DNA of 64,000 nt, taken from Virgifigura deserti. GTDB lineage: Bacteria; Pseudomonadota; Alphaproteobacteria; Dongiales; Dongiaceae. Below are positions 1 through 10,984 of this stretch, piece after piece. The notes below the pieces were generated by a model. It was given only the letters and a program-made list of their open reading frames with translations. It did not search any database and was not told where the DNA came from. The stretch is from positions 310,001 to 374,000 of the forward strand of contig QOZR01000003.1 in NCBI GenBank assembly GCA_003576685.1, given 5' to 3'. Both the position numbers and the translations under genes were made by a program. The number at the start of each line of letters is the position of its first letter. Positions within the stretch are counted from its first letter, which is position 1.

Positions 1-92
1 CGAAAATTTCGCGGCCTTATATCCGCTTCGACCCCACTCTTCAACCGCGCCCTTCTTTCGGCCCCGCCGCCATCATGCTATGACCCGCCGCC

Positions 93-1988
<1,896 letters not shown>

Positions 1989-2011
1989 CCCGCTCGACCG
2001 TCGGGTACGGA

Positions 2012-2365
2012 CTACTTGTCGGACCAGACGGCAAGCTCGTATCCGTCGGGATCTTCGAAATGGAAGCGCCGTCCGCCAGGAAAGTCGAAGATCGGCTTGA
2101 CGATTTTCCCGCCCGCCGCCTCGATCCGGCTCTGGATATCCGCAAGATCCGCGGCATAGAGGATCACCAATGGCCCGCCCGGATTGGCAGCCCCGCCGGT
2201 GGTGAAGCCGCCTGTCAGCCGCCCATCCGAGAACTCGCAATAGGTCGGGCCGTAATCCTTGAACGTCCATCCGAACGCGCTGCCGTAGAAGTCCCGCGAG
2301 CGCGCCAGATCACCCACGTTGAGTTCGATATAGTCGATCCGTCGATTCTTCTCCGAAACGGTCAT
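2012..2365 (-). CDS. VOC-fold (glyoxalase/bleomycin resistance-type) protein
   Basis: The 117-residue protein has the VOC pattern. It opens with IDYIELNVGDLARSRDFYGSAFGW, a start typical of single-module glyoxalase-like proteins, and ends with FHFEDPDGYELAVW, which includes the usual metal-side glutamate in the last strand. Members bind a metal and act on small electrophiles or bind drugs; no substrate can be assigned from sequence. It is the last gene of a leftward run: AraC-type regulator (2876-3646), SRPBCC protein (2404-2805), then this gene. VOC and SRPBCC genes beside a DUF6597-type AraC regulator are a common accessory grouping. It converges on the ABC-F gene with a 23-bp gap. Confidence 0.85.
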   Translation of the reverse strand: MTVSEKNRRIDYIELNVGDLARSRDFYGSAFGWTFKDYGPTYCEFSDGRLTGGFTTGGAANPGGPLVILYAADLADIQSRIEAAGGKIVKPIFDFPGGRRFHFEDPDGYELAVWSDK

Positions 2366-2403
2366 GTCGGCTGCCTCATGAATCTAGGGGAGATGTCTGG
2401 CGA

Positions 2404-2805
2404 TCAGGCTTCGAGCAGCGCTTTGAGCGCCGCGAGATCCCGAGCGACCCACTCGGCGTCGGCCGCAAACCTCTCGCCGCTCATGCCGGGGACACGGAAC
2501 AGCGTGAATATCACCTCGCTACCCGTGCCGTTCGCGATGACACGCAATGGGATATAGATCTCGACGCCCGGTTCGGGGATGACGTAATGGTCGAGGACGC
2601 CGAAGTCGTTGCGCTCGGCGAAGCGGATCCTGATCGGACCTTCGGGGCCCTCGGCGGTCCATTCCCCGTTCGCCTTCTCCAGAGCCGAACCGAGTCCCGA
2701 CGCCCAGCGCGGGAGGTTCTCCGGGACCGAGGCGAAGTCGTAGACCGCTCGCCAGTCACGGTCAATCGATATGCTGATGATTCGTGCTTCGAATGTGCTC
2801 ATCAC
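2404..2805 (-). CDS. SRPBCC (START/Bet v1-like) family protein
   Basis: The 133-residue protein opens with a strand leading into VYDFASVPENLPRWASG, the usual N-terminal strand-helix pattern of SRPBCC polyketide-cyclase-like proteins. Alternating beta strands and a long C-terminal helix (AADAEWVARDLAALKALLEA) follow. The fold holds hydrophobic ligands in a deep cavity; the ligand is unknown. It lies 38 bp upstream of the VOC gene and 70 bp downstream of an AraC-type regulator on the same strand, so the three are probably co-transcribed. An ATG directly follows the first one, so the start could be either of two adjacent codons. Confidence 0.8.
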   Translation of the reverse strand: MMSTFEARIISISIDRDWRAVYDFASVPENLPRWASGLGSALEKANGEWTAEGPEGPIRIRFAERNDFGVLDHYVIPEPGVEIYIPLRVIANGTGSEVIFTLFRVPGMSGERFAADAEWVARDLAALKALLEA

Positions 2806-2875
2806 AGTCTCTCCGACGGCCGTTCACGCCATGCTGCCCCGGGAGGCGTCGGAAAGTCTTGAACGAATCGGCCAC

Positions 2876-3646
2876 TCACATGGCGAGCTGGCCGATGACG
2901 GCACTCGGGGAAAGTCCGCTCAGGCGCTTCACCTCGCGCGCAAGATGGGCCTGATCGGCATAGCCGGCCTCGACGGCCCATTGCGCCAGTCTCCTCTCGC
3001 CGGGACGGCGGGCAAGGGCCAGAAAGCGCTGAAACCGCAGAACGCGGTCGAGAGTCTTCGGCCCATAGCCGAAGGCCTCCCGGCAACGGCGTCGCAGGGT
3101 GCGCTCGCTGGTATCGAGCCGCATGACAAGATCGGCGACGCTCGGAACGAGCGAGTCCACCTTTCCGTCGAGCAGCCCGAAAACCCCGGCCATGTCCCGG
3201 TCAGCCGGTTCGGTCGTCATCGCCTTCCGGATCAAGCGGGCCTCCAGGCGATGGATCCTCTCCGCTTGCGTGTTCGCCTCGCCTATCCAGTCGGCATGCC
3301 GCCGTGCTTCCGCCCCCCACAGCTCTTCGAGGCCGACGCGGCGGTCGACAATCTCCGACATCGGCACTCCAAGCCATTTGATAGCCGCCGCCGGCTGGAA
3401 CCTGAGTCCCGACACGACCGAACCTGGAGCGATCGCCTCAACAGCCGCCGAACGGTCCGGTCCCGCGACCATAAGGCGCCCGTCGATCCACAGCAGATCG
3501 ACACAGCCGTCCGGGACCACGATGAAGTTGCCGGCGAGATCATGGGGAATCCGATGCGTCCACTTGCATCTGAAATGCGAACGGAGCGGCGCCGAAGGCA
3601 GAGCTTCGGCGTAGTGCTTCGCCGACCCGGCGACAACGGACTCCAT
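2876..3646 (-). CDS. AraC-type transcriptional regulator (DUF6597-like N-terminus)
   Basis: The 256-residue protein has an N-terminal cupin-like sensor region. It contains NFIVVPDGCVDLLWIDGRL, the pattern of DUF6597-type AraC proteins. The C-terminal two-helix-turn-helix domain (about residues 165-250) includes LVMRLDTSERTLRRRCREAFGYGPK and a second helix pair AVEAGYADQAHLAREVKRLSG. It probably binds DNA near its own cluster and controls the SRPBCC and VOC genes just downstream. That target is inferred from position only. It starts 15 bp after the exonuclease gene on the same strand, so it may be read from a promoter upstream of that gene. Confidence 0.85.
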   Translation of the reverse strand: MESVVAGSAKHYAEALPSAPLRSHFRCKWTHRIPHDLAGNFIVVPDGCVDLLWIDGRLMVAGPDRSAAVEAIAPGSVVSGLRFQPAAAIKWLGVPMSEIVDRRVGLEELWGAEARRHADWIGEANTQAERIHRLEARLIRKAMTTEPADRDMAGVFGLLDGKVDSLVPSVADLVMRLDTSERTLRRRCREAFGYGPKTLDRVLRFQRFLALARRPGERRLAQWAVEAGYADQAHLAREVKRLSGLSPSAVIGQLAM

Positions 3647-3661
3647 GGCGTTATCGATGGG

Positions 3662-4165
3662 TCATGAGAGGCCGTGCCCCATTCTTATCGCGGCCAACGC
3701 GATTTCAGCCGACGCTCTCGCGTCCGACGCGGCGTCGTGGTGGCGCAAACCGATTCCCAAATGCCGGCAAACATTCGGGAGAGTCGTCGGGCGGATGCCC
3801 CAGGCGGCGCGCGCCAGCCGAACCGTGCATATGAAGCGATGCTGCGACTGCGCGATTTGCGCGGCGGCGCAGCAGGCATTCAAAACGCCTCGATCGAATG
3901 GCGCATTATGGGCCACGAGAAAATCCACACCATGCAACAGGGGGCTGAACGCGGGCCAGATTTCGGCGAATGTAGGCTGGTCCCGGACATCCTCCCAAGT
4001 GATTCGGTGTATATGGGTGAAGATGAACTGCTCGCGTGGCGGCCGAATCAAGCAGCTCGCCTCCTCGACGATCCGATCATTCTCCACCCGGACAAGCCCG
4101 ACCGCACAGGCGCTGTCGCGCCCATAGTCGGCCGTTTCGAAATCGATCGCGACGAAGTTCGCCAT
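3662..4165 (-). CDS. DEDDh 3'-5' exonuclease (DnaQ-like, exonuclease-X type)
   Basis: The 167-residue single-domain protein shows the DEDDh exonuclease motifs in order: DFET near residue 8 (metal-binding Asp/Glu), HNAPFD around residue 86, and HHDAASDA around residue 142, where the catalytic His precedes the last Asp. It lacks the polymerase-binding extension of replicative epsilon subunits, so it is more likely a stand-alone repair or RNA-processing exonuclease than DNA polymerase III epsilon. It precedes the AraC-type regulator by 15 bp on the same strand. Confidence 0.88.
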   Translation of the reverse strand: MANFVAIDFETADYGRDSACAVGLVRVENDRIVEEASCLIRPPREQFIFTHIHRITWEDVRDQPTFAEIWPAFSPLLHGVDFLVAHNAPFDRGVLNACCAAAQIAQSQHRFICTVRLARAAWGIRPTTLPNVCRHLGIGLRHHDAASDARASAEIALAAIRMGHGLS

Positions 4166-4250
4166 AGCTGCTTCCGCCCCCGCTCAACGCAAGTCAGGGC
4201 GGCTCATACCATATAACGTCCGAAGCGGTCGATTTGCGGCAGTCGAACAG

Positions 4251-4583
4251 TCAGTTCGTCGCCCGCGGCCGCGGGACATAGCGGCCGTCCTCGAGGCCGG
4301 TGAAGAGCTGGGCGACCATCGGGTGAGCGACGGGAGCTCCGGTCTCGTCCACTAGCAGATTCTGCTCGGAGACGTAGGCGATGTAAGTGATTTCCGCGTT
4401 TTCGGCCAGCAGGTGATAGAAGGGCTGGTCCTTGCGCGGGCGCACCTCTTCAGGAATCGCGAGCCACCATTCCTCGCTGTTGCTGAAGGTGGGATCGACA
4501 TCGAAAATCACGCCCCGGAACGAGTAGACCCGGTGGCGAACGATCTGTCCGATCTGGAACTTGGCCTGCCTGATCTCACTCAT
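4251..4583 (-). CDS. hspQ: Heat shock protein HspQ / hemimethylated-DNA-binding YccV-like
   Basis: The 110-residue protein matches the HspQ/YccV family along its length. It has FQIGQIVRHRVYSFRGVIFD near the start, a central WW..AIPEEVRP segment, and DQPFYHLLAEN followed by YVSEQNLL. In E. coli, HspQ is heat-induced, modulates DnaA levels and is a specificity factor for Lon protease. The ATG at 4583 gives the usual family length. It lies downstream of the chemoreceptor gene but is separated from it by a terminator-like hairpin (4657-4677), so it is likely transcribed on its own. Confidence 0.93.
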   Translation of the reverse strand: MSEIRQAKFQIGQIVRHRVYSFRGVIFDVDPTFSNSEEWWLAIPEEVRPRKDQPFYHLLAENAEITYIAYVSEQNLLVDETGAPVAHPMVAQLFTGLEDGRYVPRPRATN

Positions 4584-4656
4584 CTGCGTCGTATTGTGGT
4601 GGCAAGGGAACTCGAGAGCGGCCAGTCTACCGGCAGCGGTGTGACGATTGCGGAAT

Positions 4657-4677
4657 AAAGTCGCCCCTTGCGGGCGA
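4657..4677 (-). terminator. Rho-independent terminator after the chemoreceptor gene
   Basis: Directly after the stop codon of the chemoreceptor (4679-4681, leftward), the minus strand folds into a 6-bp GC stem TCGCCC/GGGCGA with a 5-nt loop. The transcript then reads CTTTATT. The short stem and broken T-run make it a moderate terminator. Confidence 0.55.
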
Positions 4678-4678
4678 T

Positions 4679-6637
4679 TTACGCGGTTTCAATCGGCAGT
4701 CCATGCGCGCGGCGGTGGGATTCGTAGAGATCCTTCAACCGTTCGATGCCGGCAAGGCTGCCCGGCTCAGTGCGGTAGGTGCCCGATCCTTCGACGACCT
4801 GACCCTGCCAGGCCTCCTCGATCGCGGCGCGCTCGGGGCAGCCGGAGAACCAAGCGATGAACTCGTTGACCTTGGCGAGCAGCCGATAGGAGGACGGCCG
4901 CGCGGCCACGCCGACGGCATAGAACCAGGGCTCGGCGGCGAGGTTTCCGGGAATGATCTCGATCCGCTCCCGCCATGGGCTGTCGGCATGCGTGCTGGCC
5001 CAATAGTAGATCGGCTTGTCGACGACGAAGGCGTCGACCACGCCGTCGGCCAGGCAATCGTGAATCCGGCTCTGATCGGTATAGGCGATCAGGTTTCCGA
5101 GATGGGTCCGGCCGCCGGGCTTGTCGGTATTGGCGCCCCACCGCAGCCCGGCCTGCTCCAAGGTCGTGAAGGCGCCGGGATCGTTGATACAGCCCAGCAC
5201 CTTGCCGTCGAGGTCGGCGAGCCGCGTAATGCTGCTGTCGCCGCGCCGTCGGGCCAGGACATATTCCAGATAGGTGTAGCTCTCCGAGAAGGCGACGCCG
5301 TCATAGACGACATTCGGCGGCAGAGCGCTCCAGACCATATCGGCCGGCGGTTCCTGCGGCGTGCGGCCGATATCCAGCAGCTCCGTGCACAGATCCCACG
5401 GATGCTCGACGAACTCGCATTTGACGCCGAGCCACTGCGCGAAGGCGGTCGCGTAATCCACATCGAGACCGCGGAGCGGTTCGCTGGGCCGCGACCGGAA
5501 GGACAGGCCGATGAAGGCGGGCTCGATCGCGATCCGGACCATGCCGCGGCGAAGGATCTCGTCGAGTCTGTCGAAGTCCGCCGCAGTGTTCAGATGATTG
5601 CGCTTCAAAAGGTCGGCGATGGCAGAAGCGTGGTGGCTTGCAGGACCAGCCAGGCCCTGGAGCAGACCGGCGGTCAGCGCCTGCTCCCACTGCCCCTTGC
5701 TCGACACCCGGTCGGAGGCGCTCTGACTGTTGGCCAGCGCCTCGCGGATTACTTGGTTGTTCTCGTGGATCAGCTTGAGCTTGCCGCTCATATCCGTGAA
5801 CAGGGTATGGAGCTGGCCCAGCGTTTCGCGTACCTGCCCGTCGAGCTTGCCGAGTCCCGTACCGGCTCGGTCGACGACGCCGTTCATGCGTTCCTGCACT
5901 GCGGAAAGATCGATCCTCTGGGTGGCCTCGCCGGCGCCCTTCATCGTCCGCTGCGCCAGATCGCGCACTTCCTTGGCGACGATCGCGAAGCCGCGGCCAT
6001 GCTCGCCGGCATGAGCCGCCTCGATGGTCGCATTGAGAGCCAGGAGATTGATGCTCTTGCCGATATCCTCGATCTCGCCCAGAACCTGCACCACCTGATC
6101 GGCCTTGCGGTTCAGTTCCTCGGCGACGCTTTCCAGGTCGTTGCGGACAGTCGAGGTGACGTCGGCGAGCTCCGAGGCGACGCTGGTCTGCAGGGCGGAG
6201 GCCGTCTCGGTGCTGGTGGTGATGCCCTCGATCGCACCCTCGAGCGCCTGCTTCAACTTGGTCGAGCGGACATCGATTTCGCCGATCGATTGGATCTGCG
6301 TCTCGCCGGCGCGTCGGACATGCTTCTGCAGGTTGTGGATGCTTTCGACGGCGCCGACGACCTGCTCAATCGCCTGTTCGGCCGCGACGATCTGCTGCTG
6401 GCGCGCCTCTAGCACCCCCGCCAATCGCCGCACCTCGAGCGACAGCGCGTCGGTCCCGTCGGGGAGCTGCGAGAAGTCGCCGGTCGCGATCGCCGCGAGG
6501 CTTGCGACGATCTGCTGATCGCGCGCAGCCAAGGACGGCTCCGAGGCTTGAGTCTGGCCGGTCGCCGCCTCGCCGGCTTCGGCGATGATCTCGGCGTCTG
6601 AAACAGAAAGCTTACGTCGGCCAGCCCAGAGGCCCAT
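4679..6637 (-). CDS. Soluble methyl-accepting chemotaxis protein fused to a C-terminal solute-binding (SBP_bac_3-like) domain
   Basis: The 652-residue protein has an MCP signalling module. A coiled-coil region (about residues 80-310) contains the conserved hairpin tip [20 protein letters not shown] (195-214) followed by [15 protein letters not shown], the CheA/CheW contact region. From about residue 355 there is a domain resembling periplasmic amino-acid binding proteins: [47 protein letters not shown], and [20 protein letters not shown]. No signal peptide or transmembrane helix is visible. The receptor therefore appears cytoplasmic, with sensing and signalling domains in the reverse of the classical order. 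A TTAACCA half-site resembling CtrA boxes lies about 130 bp upstream (6768-6774, minus strand). The ligand is unknown. Family parts are clear; the sensing role of the tail is inferred. Confidence 0.88.
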   Translation of the reverse strand: MGLWAGRRKLSVSDAEIIAEAGEAATGQTQASEPSLAARDQQIVASLAAIATGDFSQLPDGTDALSLEVRRLAGVLEARQQQIVAAEQAIEQVVGAVESIHNLQKHVRRAGETQIQSIGEIDVRSTKLKQALEGAIEGITTSTETASALQTSVASELADVTSTVRNDLESVAEELNRKADQVVQVLGEIEDIGKSINLLALNATIEAAHAGEHGRGFAIVAKEVRDLAQRTMKGAGEATQRIDLSAVQERMNGVVDRAGTGLGKLDGQVRETLGQLHTLFTDMSGKLKLIHENNQVIREALANSQSASDRVSSKGQWEQALTAGLLQGLAGPASHHASAIADLLKRNHLNTAADFDRLDEILRRGMVRIAIEPAFIGLSFRSRPSEPLRGLDVDYATAFAQWLGVKCEFVEHPWDLCTELLDIGRTPQEPPADMVWSALPPNVVYDGVAFSESYTYLEYVLARRRGDSSITRLADLDGKVLGCINDPGAFTTLEQAGLRWGANTDKPGGRTHLGNLIAYTDQSRIHDCLADGVVDAFVVDKPIYYWASTHADSPWRERIEIIPGNLAAEPWFYAVGVAARPSSYRLLAKVNEFIAWFSGCPERAAIEEAWQGQVVEGSGTYRTEPGSLAGIERLKDLYESHRRAHGLPIETA

Positions 6638-6823
6638 GTCGTATTGCCCCCCAAGTTCCCCCGAGCCGATGCATGGACCGGCGCTTCATCCTTCCCGCGA
6701 GCCGGGAATCAGCGCATGGCGTGTTCACGCCCGGCGCCGGCGATGGTAAGAATTCAGCCTTGCGAAGTGGTTAACGAGCGACGCCCAAATCGGCCGAGAT
6801 CGCGAGCTCCTGCGCGACAGTCT

Positions 6824-7573
6824 TCATGTCTTGCTGCAGGAATCTCTCAGGCTTCGGCGATCAGCGCCGAGGGCGACCTGCCATAGGGCCCACAGCACGA
6901 CCAGGGGAATGCCGAGTTCGAGCATCTCCTCGAACAGCCCCATGACGTCGCCGATGTCGTCGGGAACCGGCATGCTGAACTTGTCTCTCAGGACGCGCGA
7001 GGTCGAATCGAGAATCTTCGAAACCGGGACGAGCATCGCCGCCGCCACAATGGAGACGGCATGGCAGCGCCCCTCCCGCAGCCCTTGCCACAGCCGCCGA
7101 TGATGGGTCGCGAGATAGCGGAGAACGTAATAAATGACGAACAAGGCCACCGCCCCCGCCATGAGCTTCTCGGAAAGCGGAGCCTCGGATCGGATCCAGT
7201 AGCTCGTACGCGTCATGCTCTCCGTCGTGAACGCCTTTTGGAACGACAGCTCCCGCGCGGCCATCACAGCGAGGAGGAAGGCCGACTGATAACGGAAGAG
7301 CCGGTCGCCGTTCCCGCCCAGAACCAGCCAGAGAATCGCCAGCCCGTAGAGGACCACTGTCATATTCTCGATGACCTGGTTCTCCTGCGACAGCCGCTCC
7401 ACAGCCGTGAGGTTCAGGGTCAGCAGGATCATGACGACCGCCGTCAGGAGGAATGCCACCGGATAGACGACGGAGTATCGCTGCAGAACAAATGCGCCGA
7501 TCGAACGGTCAAAAGCCGACCCCTCGGCTTGCAAAGCCGGTGCGCTCGTCACCCGCCCTTCTTTTCCTCCCAC
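6824..7573 (-). CDS. Unknown multi-pass inner-membrane protein
   Basis: The 249-residue protein is not recognised. It shows about five or six hydrophobic segments: YPVAFLLTAVVMILLTL, MTVVLYGLAILWLVLGG, SAFLLAVMAAREL, LMAGAVALFVIYYVLRYL, VSIVAAAMLVPVSKIL, and LGIPLVVLWALWQVALGA. A polar loop containing SFQKAFTTESMTRTSYW lies between segments three and four. The start overlaps the 3' end of holC by 25 bp. A second candidate start, GTG at 7552, would overlap the holC stop as GTGA. Either way it is translationally coupled to holC. Function cannot be assigned. Confidence 0.75.
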   Translation of the reverse strand: MGGKEGRVTSAPALQAEGSAFDRSIGAFVLQRYSVVYPVAFLLTAVVMILLTLNLTAVERLSQENQVIENMTVVLYGLAILWLVLGGNGDRLFRYQSAFLLAVMAARELSFQKAFTTESMTRTSYWIRSEAPLSEKLMAGAVALFVIYYVLRYLATHHRRLWQGLREGRCHAVSIVAAAMLVPVSKILDSTSRVLRDKFSMPVPDDIGDVMGLFEEMLELGIPLVVLWALWQVALGADRRSLRDSCSKT

Positions 7574-8004
7574 CGTCCCCCCTCGGTCTGCTGGTAATAG
7601 GTCAGGTCGTGCCCGGCCTTCTTATAGGTCGTCCATCGCCGCCGGGCAGCGGCCACGATATCGGTGTCGTTACCGTCGAAGAGCTCGATGCAGAGCGCGA
7701 AGTCGCCGACATGATCCGAGACCGCCCCGTCGGTGAGAAACAGAACCTGGGCGTCGTTCGGATTCTCGTCTTCCGGCGTCAGCCAGATCGGCTGGCGCGC
7801 CGCATGCCCGTCGCGCGCGTTGCCATGCGGCAGGAAGCGGCGGTCCTTATAGGTCCAGAGATGGGCCGTCAGCGCCTCGGCCCGCTCCTCTGAACCGGTC
7901 ATCACGACCGCGCGCTGGCCACGCTCGAAAGTCTTCTCCAGGAGTTGAGGGAGAACCTCTTCGAGGCTGCTCCGCTGCAGTTGATAGAAGCGGACTTCGG
8001 TCAT
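7549..8004 (-). CDS. holC: DNA polymerase III subunit chi
   Basis: The 151-residue protein fits HolC from end to end. It begins VRFYQLQRSSLEEVLPQLLEK, and has ERAEALTAHLWTYKDRRFLPHG, QPIWLTPEDENPN and a C-terminal RRWTTYKKAGHDLTYYQQ. Chi binds psi of the clamp loader and the C-terminus of SSB, linking the replisome to single-stranded DNA. It lies 65 bp downstream of pepA on the same strand, the usual alphaproteobacterial pepA-holC pair. A perfect 18-bp palindrome (8016-8055) occupies the gap. Confidence 0.94.
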   Translation of the reverse strand: MTEVRFYQLQRSSLEEVLPQLLEKTFERGQRAVVMTGSEERAEALTAHLWTYKDRRFLPHGNARDGHAARQPIWLTPEDENPNDAQVLFLTDGAVSDHVGDFALCIELFDGNDTDIVAAARRRWTTYKKAGHDLTYYQQTEGGRWEEKKGG

Positions 8005-8015
8005 CTGTATTCGCC

Positions 8016-8055
8016 CTCCATCCCGAGCCTGCCGGGAGGCAGGCTCGGGATGGAG
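8016..8055. repeat. Perfect 18-bp inverted repeat between pepA and holC
   Basis: The arms CTCCATCCCGAGCCTGCC (8016-8033) and its exact reverse complement (8038-8055) surround a 4-nt GGGA loop. No T-run follows on the holC side, so this is not a textbook terminator. It may attenuate holC expression, protect the pepA mRNA 3' end, or be a REP-type element. Confidence 0.85.
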
Positions 8056-8069
8056 ATCGCGTTGCCCGA

Positions 8070-9569
8070 CTACTTCTCCTCGTAGTGGTCAGCCACGAAG
8101 CGGTCGAGCAGCCGCACGCCGAAGGCGGTCGCGCCTTTCGGAATAATGGGCGCGTCCTTGTCCGACCAAGCCATGCCGGCGATATCGAGATGCGCCCAGG
8201 GCGTGTCCTTGACGAAGCGCTGCAGGAACTGCGCGGCGGTGATGCTGCCGCCGTTGCGGCCGCCGACATTCTTCATATCGGCGGCATCCGAGTTGATCTG
8301 CTTGTCATAGTTGTCACCGAGGGGCATCCGCCAAAGCGGCTCGCCGACCGTCTTCCCTGCCGCCAGCAGGCGCTCCGCAAGCTCGTCATTGTTGGAGAAC
8401 AATCCGGCATGCTCCTTGCCCAGCGCAACCATGATCGCGCCCGTGAGCGTCGCCAGATCGACCATGAATTGCGGCTTGAACCGGTCGCGGCAGTACCAGA
8501 GCGCATCGGCCAGGACCAGCCGACCCTCCGCGTCGGTGTTGATCACCTCGATGGTTTGCCCGGACATCGAGGTGACGATGTCGCCCGGACGCTGCGCCGT
8601 TCCCGAAGGCATGTTCTCGACCAGCCCGACGATGCCGACGGCGTTGACCTTCGCCTTGCGGCCGGCCAGCGCCCGCATCAGGCCGATCACCACGCCGGAC
8701 CCGGCCATGTCCCACTTCATGTCCTCCATGCCGCCGGCCGGCTTGATGGAAATGCCGCCTGTATCGAAGGTGACGCCCTTGCCGACGAAGGCCACCGGCG
8801 CCTGATCCTTTCGTTTCGCGGCGCCCATCCAGCGCATGACGACGAGCTGCGATTCCCGCATGCTGCCCTGCCCGACACCGAGCAAAGCCCCCATGCCGAG
8901 CTTCTTCATCTGCTTCTCGCCCAGCACTTCAACCTCGACGCCAAGCTCAGATAGCGTCTTCGCCTGCTCTGCCAAGCTCTCGGGATATATAACGTTTGCC
9001 GGCTCCGAGACGAGGTCGCGCGTCATGAAGATTCCGTCGCCGATCCGGTCCAGCGGCTCATAAGCCTTCTTCGCGCCGGCGACATCGTCGGCCATGACGG
9101 TCAACTTCTTCAGACTCGGCTTGTTCTCCGGCTTCTCCGTCGTGCGGTATTTGTCGAACCGGTAGCTTCGCAGCCGCGCCCCGAAGGCCAGATTCGCCGC
9201 CTGCTCGGCCGGCGAAAGCTTGGCGCCGTCGACCGCATCGATCGCCACCGCGGCCGTCGTCTCGCCGACGCTGTTGAGATGCGACAGGGCTCGGCCGCCG
9301 ATCGCCTGAAGCGTCAGGGCGTCGAGCGAGGCCGGCTTGCCCAGGCCAACCAGCAGGATGCGGGACAATTCCAGACCGGACGGCGCGATCAGGGGGAGCA
9401 TGTCGTCGGATTTTCCTTTGAACCGGCTGCCCGCCAGAGCACGAGTCACCGCCCCGTTCGTCTGTCGATCAAGCGCCGCGGCAGTCGAGGTCAGAGTGCG
9501 GCCCTCGAGCACGCCGGCAACGATCGCGCCGGAGGTAGGCAGTTCCGATTTGGCAAAAGCGATCTTCAT
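8070..9569 (-). CDS. pepA: Leucyl aminopeptidase (M17 family)
   Basis: The 499-residue cytosolic metallo-aminopeptidase carries the M17 signature NTDAEGRL (about residues 344-351). Upstream lies [15 protein letters not shown], holding the catalytic Lys and metal-binding Asp, followed by KWDMAGSG. M17 enzymes are hexamers that use two metal ions to release N-terminal residues from peptides; some also bind DNA. ATG 9569 is chosen over ATG 9575 because AAGGG sits six bases before it, whereas it would abut the upstream ATG. Divergent from lptF across about 270 bp. Confidence 0.95.
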   Translation of the reverse strand: MKIAFAKSELPTSGAIVAGVLEGRTLTSTAAALDRQTNGAVTRALAGSRFKGKSDDMLPLIAPSGLELSRILLVGLGKPASLDALTLQAIGGRALSHLNSVGETTAAVAIDAVDGAKLSPAEQAANLAFGARLRSYRFDKYRTTEKPENKPSLKKLTVMADDVAGAKKAYEPLDRIGDGIFMTRDLVSEPANVIYPESLAEQAKTLSELGVEVEVLGEKQMKKLGMGALLGVGQGSMRESQLVVMRWMGAAKRKDQAPVAFVGKGVTFDTGGISIKPAGGMEDMKWDMAGSGVVIGLMRALAGRKAKVNAVGIVGLVENMPSGTAQRPGDIVTSMSGQTIEVINTDAEGRLVLADALWYCRDRFKPQFMVDLATLTGAIMVALGKEHAGLFSNNDELAERLLAAGKTVGEPLWRMPLGDNYDKQINSDAADMKNVGGRNGGSITAAQFLQRFVKDTPWAHLDIAGMAWSDKDAPIIPKGATAFGVRLLDRFVADHYEEK

Positions 9570-9838
9570 GACCATCCCTTCAACTGTAGCAGTGGCGCAG
9601 GCCCTTCACCTCCATACCGGCATTCGACGAACGCCGGAATGAACTTCGTGACGTAGAGGCCCGTTCTCGCGGCAAATTCCGAGAGGCGGCGGTCCGCGGA
9701 TCTCCACGACCGGACATCGGCGCTGCGCCGCCGATTGGTCATCGACCTGTAGCATAGCGACGCGGCGGGATAAAGCCGGATGCCGAGTGCACGCCGCGGC
9801 CTCCAATTGATGCTATGCCGTGACGCGGCGCTCGACAT

Positions 9839-10966
9839 ATGATGCCGCGCATGAAGGGCGTAACCCGCTACATCGCAAAGCAAATCGTCGTCGTCGTCCT
9901 GTTCGTGACTCTGGCCCTGACGGTAGCGGTTTGGCTCAGCCAATCCCTGCGCTTCGTCGACATGATCATCAATCACGGACTGCCGCTCGGCCTTTCCCTC
10001 TACTTCCTGGCGCTGATGATGCCGAGTCTGCTGGCAGTGATCCTGCCGGTGTCCCTGTTCATCGCCGTGATGTTCGTCTATCACAAGCTGATCGTCGATA
10101 GCGAATTGGTGGTTCTGCGCGCCGCCGGGCTGAGTCCGGTCGCGATCGCGCGCCCGGCAATGATTCTGGCAAGCATCGTGACACTGATCGGCTTCTCGCT
10201 TACCTTGTATTTCCTTCCCGCTTCGTTCAGGGCCTTCAAGGACCTGCAATACACGATCCGGAACAGCTATGCGCAGGTCGTTCTCCAGGAAGGCGTGTTC
10301 ACCGACATCGCGGACGGCCTCACATTCTTTGCCCGGGAGCGCGACGCGGACGGCGGGCTCAGGGGCGTGCTGGTCTATGACAGCCGCGTCGCCGGGAAGC
10401 CCGTCACCTATACCGCCGCCGTCGGCGCCATCGTCACCGGCGACGCGGGACCACGCCTCATCATGCAGGACGGGACCTATCAGCAGGCCCAGAAGGACGA
10501 TGGCGAGGTGTCGGTGCTCTATTTCGACCGGGCGGTCGTCGAGCTTTCGGAACTGGCGCCGTCGACCGACCCGCGATCGCGCGACGCCAAGGAGCTCTAT
10601 CTCGAAGAGCTGTTCTTTCCGACCGATGTCCACAACCAGGAGAGACGGGACCGGTTGCGGGTCGAGGGCCATCAGCGGCTGATCACGCCGCTTTATTGCT
10701 TCGCCTTTGCCGTGGTCGGGCTGGCGTTCCTGCTCTCCGGCGACTTTCAGCGGCGCGGCCAAATCGGCCGGATCGCCAGCGCCATACTGGCGGTCGTCCT
10801 GCTGCAGGTTTTAAGCCTCGGCATGCAGAATCTGGCGGGGCGAATGCCCGCCGCAGTGCCGTTGATGTATCTCGGGCCGCTGGTGCCCACGCTGTTTGGG
10901 TTCCTGGTCCTGCTGCAGTCCCGGCGCGGCCGACGGCGTCTGGCGCTCCCACACGGTACACAGTAG
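9839..10966 (+). CDS. lptF: LPS export ABC transporter permease LptF
   Basis: The 375-residue protein is an LptF/LptG-type permease. It starts VTRYIAKQIVVVVLFVTLALTVAVW, has transmembrane helices near the N-terminus, and the family segment ELVVLRAAGLSP that contacts the LptB ATPase. A periplasmic beta-jellyroll stretch follows (about residues 140-260). The C-terminal membrane helices include LITPLYCFAFAVVGLAFLL. With LptG and LptB it extracts LPS from the inner membrane. It is 18 bp upstream of lptG and heads the outer-membrane biogenesis block. ATG 9839 is followed closely by ATG 9842 and ATG 9851, so the precise start is uncertain by a few codons. Confidence 0.93.
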   Translation: MMPRMKGVTRYIAKQIVVVVLFVTLALTVAVWLSQSLRFVDMIINHGLPLGLSLYFLALMMPSLLAVILPVSLFIAVMFVYHKLIVDSELVVLRAAGLSPVAIARPAMILASIVTLIGFSLTLYFLPASFRAFKDLQYTIRNSYAQVVLQEGVFTDIADGLTFFARERDADGGLRGVLVYDSRVAGKPVTYTAAVGAIVTGDAGPRLIMQDGTYQQAQKDDGEVSVLYFDRAVVELSELAPSTDPRSRDAKELYLEELFFPTDVHNQERRDRLRVEGHQRLITPLYCFAFAVVGLAFLLSGDFQRRGQIGRIASAILAVVLLQVLSLGMQNLAGRMPAAVPLMYLGPLVPTLFGFLVLLQSRRGRRRLALPHGTQ

Positions 10967-10984
10967 TTACGGAAACGGGCCGCC

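Noticed and set aside
4703..6412. 569-residue ORF antisense to the chemoreceptor
   Set aside because: GC-rich third positions open the opposite frame; composition is Arg/Gly/Ala-rich with no recognisable motif, while the minus-strand frame has clear domains.
9566..9742. 58-residue leftward ORF (starting near MTNRRRSADVRSW) whose stop overlaps the pepA start as ATGA
   Set aside because: The overlap is suggestive of a leader peptide, but the sequence has no family pattern and no good ribosome-binding site was seen.
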